Positions 55,432 through 64,000 of a DNA stretch of 64,000 nt are shown in pieces. The notes beneath the pieces are model-generated. The model saw only the letters and a program-made list of their open reading frames with translations. It was not told the DNA's origin and did not search any database. Source of the DNA: Rosa chinensis (taxonomy: Eukaryota > Streptophyta > Magnoliopsida > Rosales > Rosaceae); assembly GCF_002994745.2 (NCBI RefSeq), contig NC_037090.1:34681501-34745500 (forward strand). The letters run 5' to 3'. Both the position numbers and the translations under genes were made by a program. Each line of letters opens with the position of its first letter. The stretch's first letter is position 1.

Positions 55432-56049
55432 GTGATGTGCGGATCTAACCGATGCTCAAATAATCAAGATGTTTTTTTCCTCTTCAAGAGTAAATTTCAA
55501 ATCTTCAATATTCTTCTCAAGTTTATAGATAATTTTTTGTACTAGGAAGATTCCATCCCAGTATTCTGGAGTTTCTCTGCTGAGTCTATTTCTGTAATCT
55601 TTTACTTTTCTCAATTTTTCTCTTTCTTTTGCTAATTCTTTACTAGTTATTTTGCAAATAGTAATTAACTCTAATCTATCTATGATAGGAATTATGAATA
55701 GTAAAAATTAACTGTTTACCTTGGAGTGCAAAGGATAGATCTATAGTTGCAATATGTTAAACAAATAAACTCACAAGTATGGGCCCATTACGCTTTGTCA
55801 GTTTTTTTTTTTTTTTTTTTTGTAAAGATAACGGAAAAGTTAATGGTATACACTAAAATGAAAGACTGAAGCAAACTTGGTACACTAAAGTGATAGTTAT
55901 GAAAGTTGGTATACTAAAGTGTAAAACAGCCAATAACTGGTGCATGGTTTGTGATCTTTTTCCTTTATATAACGCACGATAGATGTCCCCCTTTAGTCCT
56001 TTATAACCCATAAAATCTAATCTAATAGGAAGCTACTTAATGACTTCTT

Positions 56050-57655
56050 GATTCATTTGGATTGGGCGAGCCTTAGTAGGAATATTTTTTTCATTGACCC
56101 CTTAATATAAGGGAGAGTCACAATATGTTTTTTCCTATGCCAAAAGGCAGTAGGAATATCCGAACATAATCCGTTAATGATTTTTTCTTTGAATGTTTTG
56201 ATTTTTTGCTGAAGAAAAGGTTCTTGTAGTTGAGTATCGATTCGTTTGAAATTGATTTCTTCTTTAAGGAAGGTTATCGGCTTATATTTTGCCTGAATAC
56301 AGTTTAGTGTTTTTGAAATAGAATTTTCTTGGAAAGCCTTTAGTGTATGGATTTCAGGGTTGGATAAAAGGTTAAATTTGACTGGTTCACCAAATGGATA
56401 GGTGATAATCCCATCATATTCTGTGGTAAAAGGGTATATTAAGGTAATGAAAGGAAGTCCTCAAATTACTTTGTCGGTCAAGTTTTTGACTAGGACAAAT
56501 GGTGTCTTGAAGCATACATTATTTTGACAGACATGTGCTTTCGGGATTTCGTATTTCATATCCATTTTGGTTCCGTTAGCTGACCTTAATGATTCTTTTG
56601 TTTTTTTCAAAGTATTTGGAAGGTATCAGGCCTTCTTGGATACAGTTGAGATCTGCACCAGAATCGGTTACTAACTGGAAGTCGTTGATTTTAAGTTGTA
56701 CTGTGGTATACCATTTTTTAAGTTGGATTTGACGAATAATACTAATAGTGTTGTGCTCTGATGTTTCTGCATCGTTTTGCTCAGGTGAATTGTTGTTAGC
56801 AGGGTTGTCATTAAGATGCTGTATTTTAAGGAATTGATGTTCTATTTTAAGAATATTTAAGTCATGTTTGATTTCTTTGATGTCATGACTGATTTCTAAG
56901 TTTGTTTTTTGTAATAATTGGATTTGTGTTTTAATTGTCTTTATTTCTTGTTGTAAATATTGGATCGTTATTTCTTTTTTACTAGTTTTGAATTTGTCAA
57001 AGGTTGAAGTAAGGCAAATTTTTTCCTGAGGGATATTAACAACGTTTTCTTGTGTGATTAATTTTTTCAATTTCTTGAGATATTCTGATTTTACTTCTTG
57101 GTTATCAATTTTGCCTATTAGATCAATTAATAATTCTTCTTGTTCTTCTTAATTGTTTGGAAAGAACATTTATTGTTTTGCAACAAGTATCTTTGCACCC
57201 GAAAGTGATTTCTGGTGAAGAGTGTTCATCAGAATCAGTTGAGGTGGAAGATTCTATTGGCGAAAAATCATTTTCACTATGTTTATTTTCTGAGTCAGTG
57301 TTTCTTAATTCCAAAAGTCGAATAAGGTTTTTACGCTCCTCGTCACTGATTTTTAATTGTTTAATAGTATTTTTGACCGGGCAGTTATTTGTGAAGTGGC
57401 CGGTTTTGTTACATTTATAACAGTTGGTTTTACTTTTGTCAAAAGATTTTCGTTTTGGATGGTGATTTGTTTTTCTGGGCTAGGATTTTCGAAATTTGTT
57501 TTTTGAGTAAAAATTGTTGGGTTCGAAATCATTTTTGTTTCTTGAGTAAAATTCATTGAGGGTAAATTTTCTTTTTGTATGATGATAGTCAAATTCATTG
57601 TTTTTCTTTTTATGGCGTCATGAAGGAGGTAAAGATGGTAGACTATATTGTTCAC
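56050..57655 (-). pseudogene. Pararetrovirus B: knuckle, protease and RT N-terminus
   Basis: In order on the minus strand: a Lys/Arg/Asn-rich coat tail; a CYKCNKTGHFTNNC knuckle (C-X2-C-X4-H-X4-C, about 57380-57424); an acidic Ser-rich stretch (57314-57123); a coiled-coil section (57070-56790); and a retropepsin site in TVQLKINDFQLVTDSGADLNCI (DSGA, intact). After a frame break near 56580, IPKAHVCQN, FKTPFVLVKNLTDKVI and GLPFITLIYPF follow, and near 56060 the PTKARPIQMN block that opens reverse transcriptase in this group. The piece ends there. Stops at 57149 and 56461 and a frame change at about 56578 disable it. Confidence 0.75.
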
Positions 57656-57950
57656 AAAAGTTACCTAATTCATATTTGGCGGTTTTCTTATCTGATTTTA
57701 CTTGAGAGTTTAATTTCATGTCTATGCACATTTTTAATCCTTCTTTTTGAATAACGGTAATAATATGCCATTTTTAAATAACGGTACATATGGAAATATT
57801 ATTACCGTTATTCAAAAAGAAGGATTAAAAATGTGCATAGACATGAAATTAAACTCTTAAGTAAAATCAGATAAGAAAACCGCCAAATATAAATTAAGTA
57901 ACTTTTGTGGACAATATGGTGTACCATCTTTAGCTCCTTCACGATGCCAT
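57612..57950. repeat. Palindrome at the centre of pararetrovirus B
   Basis: Left arm 57612-57766 and right arm 57796-57950 are reverse complements with about 8-10% mismatch, around a 29-bp spacer. Paired landmarks: TTTTAATCCTTCTTTTTGAA with TTCAAAAAGAAGGATTAAAA, and AAGATGGTA.AC.ATATTG with CAATATGGTGTACCATCTT. Both arms encode the same part of the coat-protein region. Confidence 0.9.
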
Positions 57951-58770
57951 TCCATAGTCTACATTGATGATGTCCTTATTGTTTCACAATCCATCGATCA
58001 ACACTGGAAACATTTGCATCAATTCTTTACCATTATAAAAAAACAATGGTCTGGTAGTCTCAGCTTCAAAAATTAAGCTCTTCTAAACAAATATCAGATT
58101 TTTAGGATTCAATATCCATCATCTCTAAATTAGTCCAACAGATAGAGCAATCCAATTTGCTGACAAATTTCCTAATGTAATCCTAGACAAAAATCAATTA
58201 CAAAGATTCTTAGGTTCATTAAATTATGTAGCAGATTTTTATCAAAATCTAAGGAAAAAATGCAAGCCTTTATTTGATCAGCTATAATCCGACTCCCCTC
58301 CTTGGTCATCAGTTCATACTTCTTTAGTCAAAGAAATCAAAAGTTATGTCAAAACTCTACCATGTCTGGTCATTCCCCTAGCCCATACCTTCAAAATTGT
58401 AGAAACTGATGCTTCTGAAGTAGGCTATGGAGGTGTCTTAAAACAACAAATCTCTCCTACTCATTCTGAGCAAATGGTTAGATACTACTCTGGAGTTTGG
58501 ACCCAATCAAAGAGCAATTACAATGCTATCAAAAAAGAGATTTTATCTATTGTTTTATGTAGTAGTAAATTTCAAGATGATTTATTAAATCAAAAAAATT
58601 TAGTCAGAGTTGATTGCAAAAGTGTTAAAGATGTTTTATAAAAAGATGTTCAAAATATTGCCAGTAAACAAATATTTGCCAGATGGCAAGCAATTTTAAG
58701 TATTTTTGATTTCGAAATTGCATTCATTAAAGGCAGTGACAACCATATTCCAGACTTTCTAACCTGAGAA
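57951..58770 (+). pseudogene. Pararetrovirus B reverse transcriptase core and RNase H
   Basis: Starts abruptly at the catalytic YIDDVL (57960-57977) and continues with the RT tail in broken frames (SAPKIK-like segment near 58060; FLGFN-like near 58100), then RNase H: LVIPLAHTFKIVETDASEVGYGGVL (first Asp present), SGVWTQSKSNYNAIKKEIL (Glu), and near 58680-58760 ARWQAILSIFDFEIAFIKGSDNHIPDFL. Several TAA/TAG/TGA stops, for example 58073 and 58288. The N-terminal RT motifs are missing because of the deletion that joins coat-protein sequence to this point. Confidence 0.78.
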
Positions 58771-58789
58771 TTTCTACAGGGTTCAACAC

Positions 58790-60113
58790 ATGAAGACCCG
58801 ATCATCCACCAGGAGAAATCCCTCAAATCCAGTAACAGAAGAACCCTTTGATATTTGCCCAAGTGCTCCCAGAAATACAGTCAAAACAGAGTCATCAACA
58901 CTAGTCAAACAAGAGTCATCCTCTAGTCTTGTCCCATATGTTGGGCACCCACCACTACCACTACCAATCAATAATAGATTCAATACCATTAGTAGCACCT
59001 TTGGTACTAATCGTCCCAACTACCAATCAGCCCTAGTCAACCATTATGACCCGTTCAAATCTGATTCTCAAACAAATTACAAAAAAACCTTATTGAACCA
59101 ACCATGAGTCATCTCAAAAATCCAATGTCCTTAGTTAAATCTTATTACCCTCCAGGTTTTCACTTCCTACCTAGTCACCCTACGAAATCATTAAAATTTT
59201 ATAGAGATATTCTTTTTGAAACCAAATCAGTCACAATTAAGCCTATTCCTGACGCAAAGGATCCAACCAAAATCCTATATCATTCTCTATACATAGTCCG
59301 CATTATTTCTCTATCCCAATGGGGTGATCCTCCGTACAACTATCACAAATTGGGAGACCTATCATTTAATTATTATGATTATGAAGAAGCCTGGAATGCA
59401 ATCTTCCTTCACCAAACTAACGATTTCAGTCATTCCTGGTTCTTAAATTTTGTTAAAGTATTCAATAGACAATTTCCAATGTGGTTCCTTGGATGGTCGA
59501 GGGCTCATGGATGCCCATTTGATATCCTTCCACAGGAAATAAAAAATGTAGTCACATGTTTCTCAACAGTCATGAATTTCACAAATTATGATTTGAATTT
59601 CCCGGTCACACTACATTTTATGACCAAATACAAATTCCCTTGGATTTTCAAATGGCACTATGAAGTCAAAGAACATGTCGTATCAAGACATTTACTAGTC
59701 AAATGGTGGGATAAATTCAAAACTGAAAGAATTCTCTCCTAATTCAATGAAGAATTTCCAGTTGCTCCATCACAACCCCCTCAGTCAAGATCTCCGGACA
59801 CTCCAATGCCACCTCAACCGGTATCTACTTCCCAGTCACAAGCACAATCACTCAAGTTACCATCCTCTTCCAAGTCCAAGGGGAAAGCAAAATCAGATAC
59901 ATCCTCCAAGTCAGAAGAATTAAAAGAGTTAGCCAAAAAACTCTTAGAACAAGCAGCTAATCTTAGTAATGATGAAAATGAATCTGAAGAAGAAGAAGAA
60001 GAAATCTCTTCCTGATCCTCATCCTCATCTCGTAGTCATCCAGGCACTCCGGGTAAACCAGTTAAATTAGCTGATTTCCAAGACAGTCAAGTCCCATATG
60101 CAGACTTCGAGTA
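58790..60113 (+). pseudogene. Pararetrovirus B downstream frames, unknown function
   Basis: Three pieces: 58790-59107 (basic start, Ser/Pro/Asn-rich), 59104-59742, and 59806-60015. The middle piece is well folded in appearance, rich in Trp, Tyr and His: YYPPGFHFLPSHPTKSLKFYRDILFE, ISLSQWGDPPYNYHKLGDLSF, FPMWFLGWSRAHGCPFDILP and FPWIFKWHYEVKEH. The last is Pro/Ser/Lys-rich with an acidic tail (NDENESEEEEEE). The second and third share a frame, split by single stops at 59740 and 60013, and run to TAA 60111-60113. The first overlaps the second by four bases (ATGA). I do not recognise the family; the location before the promoter is that of the caulimovirid transactivator/inclusion protein. Confidence 0.55.
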
Positions 60114-60264
60114 ATCCACTACCAAGATAGTTCACTATTCATGAATAGTAACTTTTTATTGTTCATTCACGTGGCAAAAACATAGCTAATCGTGCTGCTT
60201 CCTATTTTTGGCCTTTTCCTAGTAAAAGCAGATTCCCTGCCCGTAATGTCCGGGCGTCAAGACC

Positions 60265-60272
60265 TATATAAG
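60265..60272 (+). promoter_or_regulatory. Likely pregenomic promoter of pararetrovirus B
   Basis: TATATAAG, about 150 bp after the last viral frame, with a following pyrimidine-rich start region CCCTCCTTC; close to the caulimovirid 35S-type TATATAA arrangement. Confidence 0.6.
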
Positions 60273-60649
60273 GAGTATCCCTCCTTCAATTAAACCAAGT
60301 TCCATTTTTTCATTTCCTCTATAGTTTTGGCTGAGCAACTCATGTGTTGAGAAGTCTCTGCCTTAGTCTTTACCTTTCCCTTCTGTAATCACTATAAAAA
60401 CCCTTCATGCATTTAAACTAGTAAGTTTTTATGTTTTGTAATTTTTTCTTTTGATCAAGAAGAACTTCATTAATAATGGACTGCTTACAACGAGTTTTAG
60501 GCAACATCTCTTACACAAAAATGGCCACTAGACTTCACATTGGAACTCTATAATGACTGACTCAAGGGACCAAAAAAAACCCCGGCTCCAAACTTGCACT
60601 ACAACAATATGGCAATGACAACTAACGCAGGAGCAGTGAATCAACCTAA

Positions 60650-60795
60650 AACTAGACAACTCACTTGTGTCAACACTAACTCTCCATCTAGAGTCCACCC
60701 TAACTCTCCATCCAGAGTCCACCGCACTCACTTGTGTCAACACTAACTCTCCATCCAGAGTCCACCTAACTCACTTGTGTCAACACTAACTCACT
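60650..60795 (+). repeat. Short tandem repeats in the viral leader
   Basis: CACTTGTGTCAACACTAACTC occurs three times (about 60662, 60727, 60773) and CTCCATC.AGAGTCCACC three times (about 60682, 60706, 60749), in alternating order. They sit in the leader between the promoter and the primer site. Confidence 0.85.
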
Positions 60796-60908
60796 TTTGT
60801 AATTTGGTTTTGTAATTTAATTTTCAATTAAAAGTCAATTTTATTATTGTATATGTTTATCAGTAATTTTATGTTTTATTATTATAATTACCACTTCCGC
60901 TCGGTTTC

Positions 60909-60920
60909 TGGTATTAGAGC
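60909..60920 (+). promoter_or_regulatory. tRNA-Met primer-binding site of pararetrovirus B
   Basis: TGGTATTAGAGC, one mismatch to the standard complement, about 640 bp after the TATA box, a normal caulimovirid leader length. It marks the plus-strand orientation of this half. Confidence 0.65.
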
Positions 60921-60970
60921 CGTAAAAGTTTATTGTATATTTTAAAACTTCTCAAACCCCAGGTGGCGGA

Positions 60971-60971
60971 T

Positions 60972-61013
<42 letters not shown>

Positions 61014-61032
61014 ACACACACACACACACACA
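60971..61032. repeat. (AT)n and (CA)n compound microsatellite
   Basis: TATATATA with two interruptions to 61009, then ACACACAC from 61015 to 61032. It closes the recognisable pararetroviral sequence on this side. Confidence 0.85.
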
Positions 61033-61299
61033 TTTACACATACAGATTTTATCCAGAGCGGAGCTCCACTTTGAAATTAACATGTGAAGTTCGAGTTTTA
61101 GGTCACTTTTCAGTCGCATATCCACATCTCGACCGTTCAGTTTTTAGGTACTAGTGTATAGATCATTTCTGCAAATTTTCAGCCAAATTGATGATCGTTA
61201 AGGTATCTTAATCGCTTAAACCAATGGACGAACTGAGTAATAACAATAACCCGGAAGAGAAAGCTTGAAAAGATCAAGACAAATTGTCTCTGAGTACAA

Positions 61300-62400
61300 C
61301 GTTGTTTCTCTGTCTAGGGTTAGGGTTTCACTCTTGTAGACCTAGGGTTTTTGAGATACGGTGAGCAACAAGATCTATTCCTGCAATCATGAAGGCAATG
61401 GATACTATGGCAGCGCAGTTGGCACCCTCTATGGCCATCCTTGAAAGGAGGAGAACGGTCGATCTCCGCCCATTGCAGGGTTCTGGGCTGAGGCAAGTAG
61501 AGGTCTTCCTGGTACGGAAACTGCTTACTGCTCGGGAGTATAAGAAGCAATCATTCTTGGACATGTTTCGTTCTACTTAGGGCATCTCCAACCCCAGTGT
61601 TAAAAGTCATTTTGGCTTGCCCAATCTAAGTCCAGCATCTCCATCCCAATAGAAAAGGTAGTCAAAATGACCCCTGAGTCAAAAGCTTAGTCATTTTGAC
61701 TAAGTTTTGTAGAACGAAAACCAAAATGGAGAAGAATGGAGAGGGGGTGGGCCCCATGGTCCATTGAGATTATGCTATGGCTTTTGACTAAAGGGGGTTG
61801 AAGATGCAAATATGAATGAATAATAATGACACTCGGGGTGTCCAATTCATGATATGGCTATAGCTTTTGACTAAAGGTTGGAGATGCCCTTACAATGTGA
61901 ATGGAAGTTTTCGGTGAAAGAGACATACGAAAGTCAGGTGTTGTTCAGCTGCCCTGACCTAGTGGACAAGGAGAGGGTCTCGAAAAGGGGACCTTGAAGC
62001 CTTAATAGTGCTCCAATTGCATTGGCTGATTATGACAGCGTAGTACCGGCGGAGACTGTTTCGTTCAAGAAGTTATCGTACTGTCTAAGGAAGATGATTA
62101 GGAATACTCTGGGTGAGTTGAAGGAATGGGATCGTCCTGCTTTTAGGTTTTGGGTTTTGAAATCAAGGATTAATTGACTTTACTCAGCACCTAAATTTCA
62201 AGTGCAATTTCTAGGTTGAGGATGGTGTGGAGATTTTGGTGAAGTTCAACTACGACAAACTCTTTTGGAAATATGGTAGGTTTGGTCTTGTCAGCTCACT
62301 CACGTCGACCTACCTTGTACGAGTAAGGCTTTGGACAGAGAGGAGCTTGGAAATAGAATACAATGACCTGGTCCAATGGGTTAAACAATGACAATTAGAG
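61300..62400 (+). pseudogene. Decayed coding-like sequence, unidentified, split by a MITE
   Basis: From ATG 61389 a frame reads MKAMDTMAAQLAPSMAILERRRTVDLRPLQGSGLRQVEVFLVRKLLTAREYKKQ to 61580. After the MITE (61580-61889) the sequence resumes with coding-like pieces such as CEWKFSVKET and CPDLVDKERVSK in shifting frames up to about 62400. The balanced composition (near 45-50% GC) differs from the AT-rich neighbourhood and suggests a decayed gene or a retroelement gag. No domain is recognised. Confidence 0.3.
61580..61889. mobile_element. Tourist-like MITE (PIF/Harbinger)
   Basis: 310 bp with perfect 14-bp inverted repeats GGGCATCTCCAACC / GGTTGGAGATGCCC and a TTA target duplication (61577-61579 and 61890-61892). 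The 3-bp TTA duplication and GGGCATCTCC terminus are typical of PIF/Harbinger. Inner arms share AGTCAAAATGA and TTTTGACTAA-type blocks. No coding capacity. The left terminus at 15846 (GAGCATCTCC after TTA) is a relative. Confidence 0.9.
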
Positions 62401-62431
62401 AGTTGGTGGAGATGGCTTCGGCTACTACTAA

Positions 62432-62800
62432 TGTAATACCCCATAAATTAGTTATTAATTTTCTTGTGATTTCTGAAATTTATTATATCGGTTGTTTGTA
62501 CAATTAGTTGTTTCATGGGTGAAGTGAAAATGTTTCGAACGAATAATTACTCGAAACGTTTTATTCTCGAGGAGTCAAGAGTTGACTTTTTGTCTTTTCA
62601 ATTTCTTGAAAACCTTCCTTCACGAATGTTGTAGAGTGTGTCGATACGAGTTTGTGGACATGCGGCACGCAAAAATCGGAGATGTATGAAGAAGTTATGA
62701 TATACGGAAGTTATTACTATTTCGGGTAATTTCTCTACAAATAAGAAAAATATCATAAATTTGTTTGTTTCCGTTTTTAGTAGGTTTCTATATTATACTT
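62432..62800 (+). mobile_element. Partial LTR related to solo LTRs 1 and 2
   Basis: Starts TGTAATACCCC and follows solo LTR 1 with AAATT...TTATTAATT, GTTTCGAACGAATAATTA, GAGTTGACTTTTTG, CTTCCTTCACGAATGTTGTAGAG, GTGTCGATACGAGTTTGTGGACATG and GAAGAAGTTATGA. Similarity fades near 62790 and the 3' end (GGGGCGTGACA) is not found downstream, so it is truncated. Confidence 0.7.
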
Positions 62801-64000
62801 TATATACTAAAAGGCAAATCTGAAAACACTATTCATTAATGTTCAATGAACAGTGTAATGACGTTTCTGCCCTTCATGTTTGTTAGCTAGGCCTAAACAA
62901 TTCTGCAGGAGGTGGTGGTATAAATCTGTCCCCACGTGATGTTGCTATGCTACGACTTTCAAGGCTATATGTGGCAATTTCAAAATAGACTTGTGATGGT
63001 GGAAAAATAAATTTGATCGGGTGGTTCGTAAAGTTCTTCGAGATTCAGGTTTCAGAGGAATACAGTGCAGGAATTGAAACTGGCTCTAATACCAAGTAGA
63101 AAATAAGAATTCAATGTGTTTGGAATGCTTCAATATTATTCACCTCCAAAGAATAGGGTTTATAAAGTGATACAAGAGTTAATCTGATTACACGCATTTT
63201 TATGCATGTAATTATATCTAAAATATTATAATTAAGTTAATCCTCAAGTCAATTATTATGTAATTAATCCACTTTTATTTATTGTGTAGGAAATAAACGA
63301 ATTTTCAGAAATCGAGATAAATTGTTATAAAAATGGAGCAACTTGGAGCTCTCAACAAATTGATGAAGCGTTAAATTGGTCAACCATAAGTCACCGTCGA
63401 CGAACAAATGAGACAAAGAAAGAAATGGAAGCAGATTTAATTAAACTAATGCTCATTAGTTTAATTGGATATTGATGGCCGCTTAACACTTAATTAGTTA
63501 ATTAAACCAAACTTGGTTTAATTAAAGTAAACGGAGTTGGTGCATCTTTGGCATAATTAAGTCATGGGTATGCAATTGATCATCCATCAGTCCACGTGCA
63601 GCTAGTCTTCCATTTTCCCTTCTTTTACTTTCTCTCCCAGCCACGCATCGAGCCCATCTCACTTCCTCGCAGCCCATCACTTCAGCCCATGTTTTAATTA
63701 ATCATAATTCCTTGCCTCTTCAACACAGGCTACCACGACCCATATATATACACCAGCCAATTAACCCTATAGAGAGAACACTCACACCTTGCAGCGCCGC
63801 ACAGCTGCTGCAGCCCTCCACTCCTCCCCTTCATTTTCCTCTTTTCTTGATATTTTATTTTGAGATTTCAAGGACTACTCATACAAACCTTTAAGGATCC
63901 ATCAAGGGACTCAATTTCTACAAGATTCAAGATTTGAGTATTTTGTGGGGTTGTAATTCAAGGCTAGTCATGCTAGCTTCATAGCTATTTGTGACTAGCT
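62801..64000. other. Unassigned end of the window
   Basis: A primer-site-like TGGTATTAGAGC lies on the minus strand at 63083-63094, as in Ty1/copia elements or pararetroviruses, but no LTR end CA precedes it. A TATA-like CATATATATACACC at 63740-63753 (plus) is followed by CTATAGAGAGAACACTCACACC and a pyrimidine-rich stretch, as in an LTR or gene promoter that continues beyond the window. No protein is recognised. Confidence 0.35.

Larger units (their letters stand above)
42765..55735 (-). mobile_element. Endogenous pararetrovirus A (caulimovirid-like), near genome length, decayed
   Basis: Minus-strand order: tRNA-Met primer site, coiled-coil N-terminus, movement protein, coat protein with zinc knuckle, protease-like region, reverse transcriptase, RNase H, downstream frames of unknown function, then a TATA-type promoter and leader. 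There is no integrase and no LTR, which separates it from retrotransposons. Removing the two solo LTRs leaves about 7.4 kb, the size of one caulimovirid genome. The long single polyprotein arrangement with the movement protein first recalls petuvirus- or florendovirus-type endogenous elements. Multiple stops and frameshifts make every frame defective. The stretch 55440-55735, before the primer site, reads like the end of another frame and may be the circularly adjacent part of the genome. Confidence 0.85.
42555..55963. mobile_element. MULE-type element filled by pararetrovirus A
   Basis: TTTATATAA lies at 42546-42554 and 55964-55972. The left arm (42555-42760) and the right arm (55815-55963, reversed) are related: GAGATTTTATCACAAATAGTG with GGAAAAAGATCACAAACCATG, TACACTTTAGTGTATGAACTT with TACACTTTAGTATACCAACTT, and AGTTAATTTTGACC-like ends. 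So a TIR element inserted here first and the viral and LTR sequences between 42765 and 55735 arrived later. Without them the element would be a few hundred bp, MITE size. The arms are imperfect, roughly 70-75% by eye. Confidence 0.65.
56050..60960. mobile_element. Endogenous pararetrovirus B, head-to-head rearranged
   Basis: Two pieces of a second, distinct caulimovirid-like genome face away from each other around 57781. The minus piece (57766 to 56050) holds coat-protein end, zinc knuckle, protease and the start of reverse transcriptase; the plus piece (57796 to 60960) repeats about 155 bp of the coat-protein region, jumps straight to the catalytic core of reverse transcriptase, and continues with RNase H, downstream frames, promoter, leader and primer site. 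No integrase and no LTRs. All frames carry stops. It abuts the far flank of the AAE segment at about 56045. Confidence 0.8.

Noticed and set aside
63083..63094. A complete Ty1/copia LTR ending at 63095 on the minus strand
   Set aside because: The primer-like sequence is present, but the preceding bases are not CA and no matching second LTR or duplication is visible within the window.

Overview
This window is nuclear DNA from a flowering plant, most likely a eudicot and possibly Rosaceae (judged from overall character; no single diagnostic sequence was recognised). It is AT-rich and rich in long nested transposons, with plant-type retrotransposons, endogenous pararetroviruses (caulimovirid-like) and fragments of typical plant genes. 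Only two genes look fully intact: two intronless 555-codon copies of a peroxisomal acyl-activating enzyme (AAE), at 14066-15733 and 40169-41836, both on the minus strand and both ending in the peroxisomal signal SRL.

Layout. 1-4.5 kb: a FAR1-like fragment, a foldback element, a MITE and a remnant of AAE 3' flank without its gene. 4.56-10.75 kb: five tandem units of about 710 bp, the first split by a 2.6-kb solo LTR. 10.97-14.0 kb: a CACTA-like element ending just downstream of AAE copy 1. 14.07-18.03 kb: AAE copy 1, its upstream flank and a class III chitinase fragment. 18.04-21.37 kb: two Mutator-like (MULE) elements stacked at one 9-bp target; the second carries captured gene fragments. 21.4-25 kb: smaller TIR elements and simple repeats. 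25.03-30.88 kb: a degenerate Ty3 chromovirus with both LTRs, a MITE in the 5' LTR and matched target duplications. 30.9-35.25 kb: a mosaic of aldo/keto reductase, AAA-ATPase and PTI1-like kinase fragments, with the kinase broken into two convergent halves. 35.32-40.1 kb: a Helitron. 40.17-42.54 kb: AAE copy 2 and its upstream flank. 42.55-55.96 kb: a MULE-type element containing a near genome-length pararetrovirus (A), itself split by two solo LTRs. 56.05-60.96 kb: a second pararetrovirus (B) arranged head to head around a palindrome. 61-64 kb: a MITE, a partial LTR and unassigned sequence.

How it fits together. Two paralogous segments can be aligned (about 10.9-21.5 kb and 35.26-56.05 kb): AAE 3' flank, AAE gene, common upstream flank, a TTTATATAA site, then a common far flank. 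After duplication each copy was dissected by different elements: CACTA-like versus Helitron in the 3' flank, and MULEs at the same 9-bp site upstream in both. One copy therefore serves as the empty-site control for the other and lets many insertion boundaries be called to the base. Functional content is limited to the two AAE genes; nearly everything else is mobile DNA or pseudogene.
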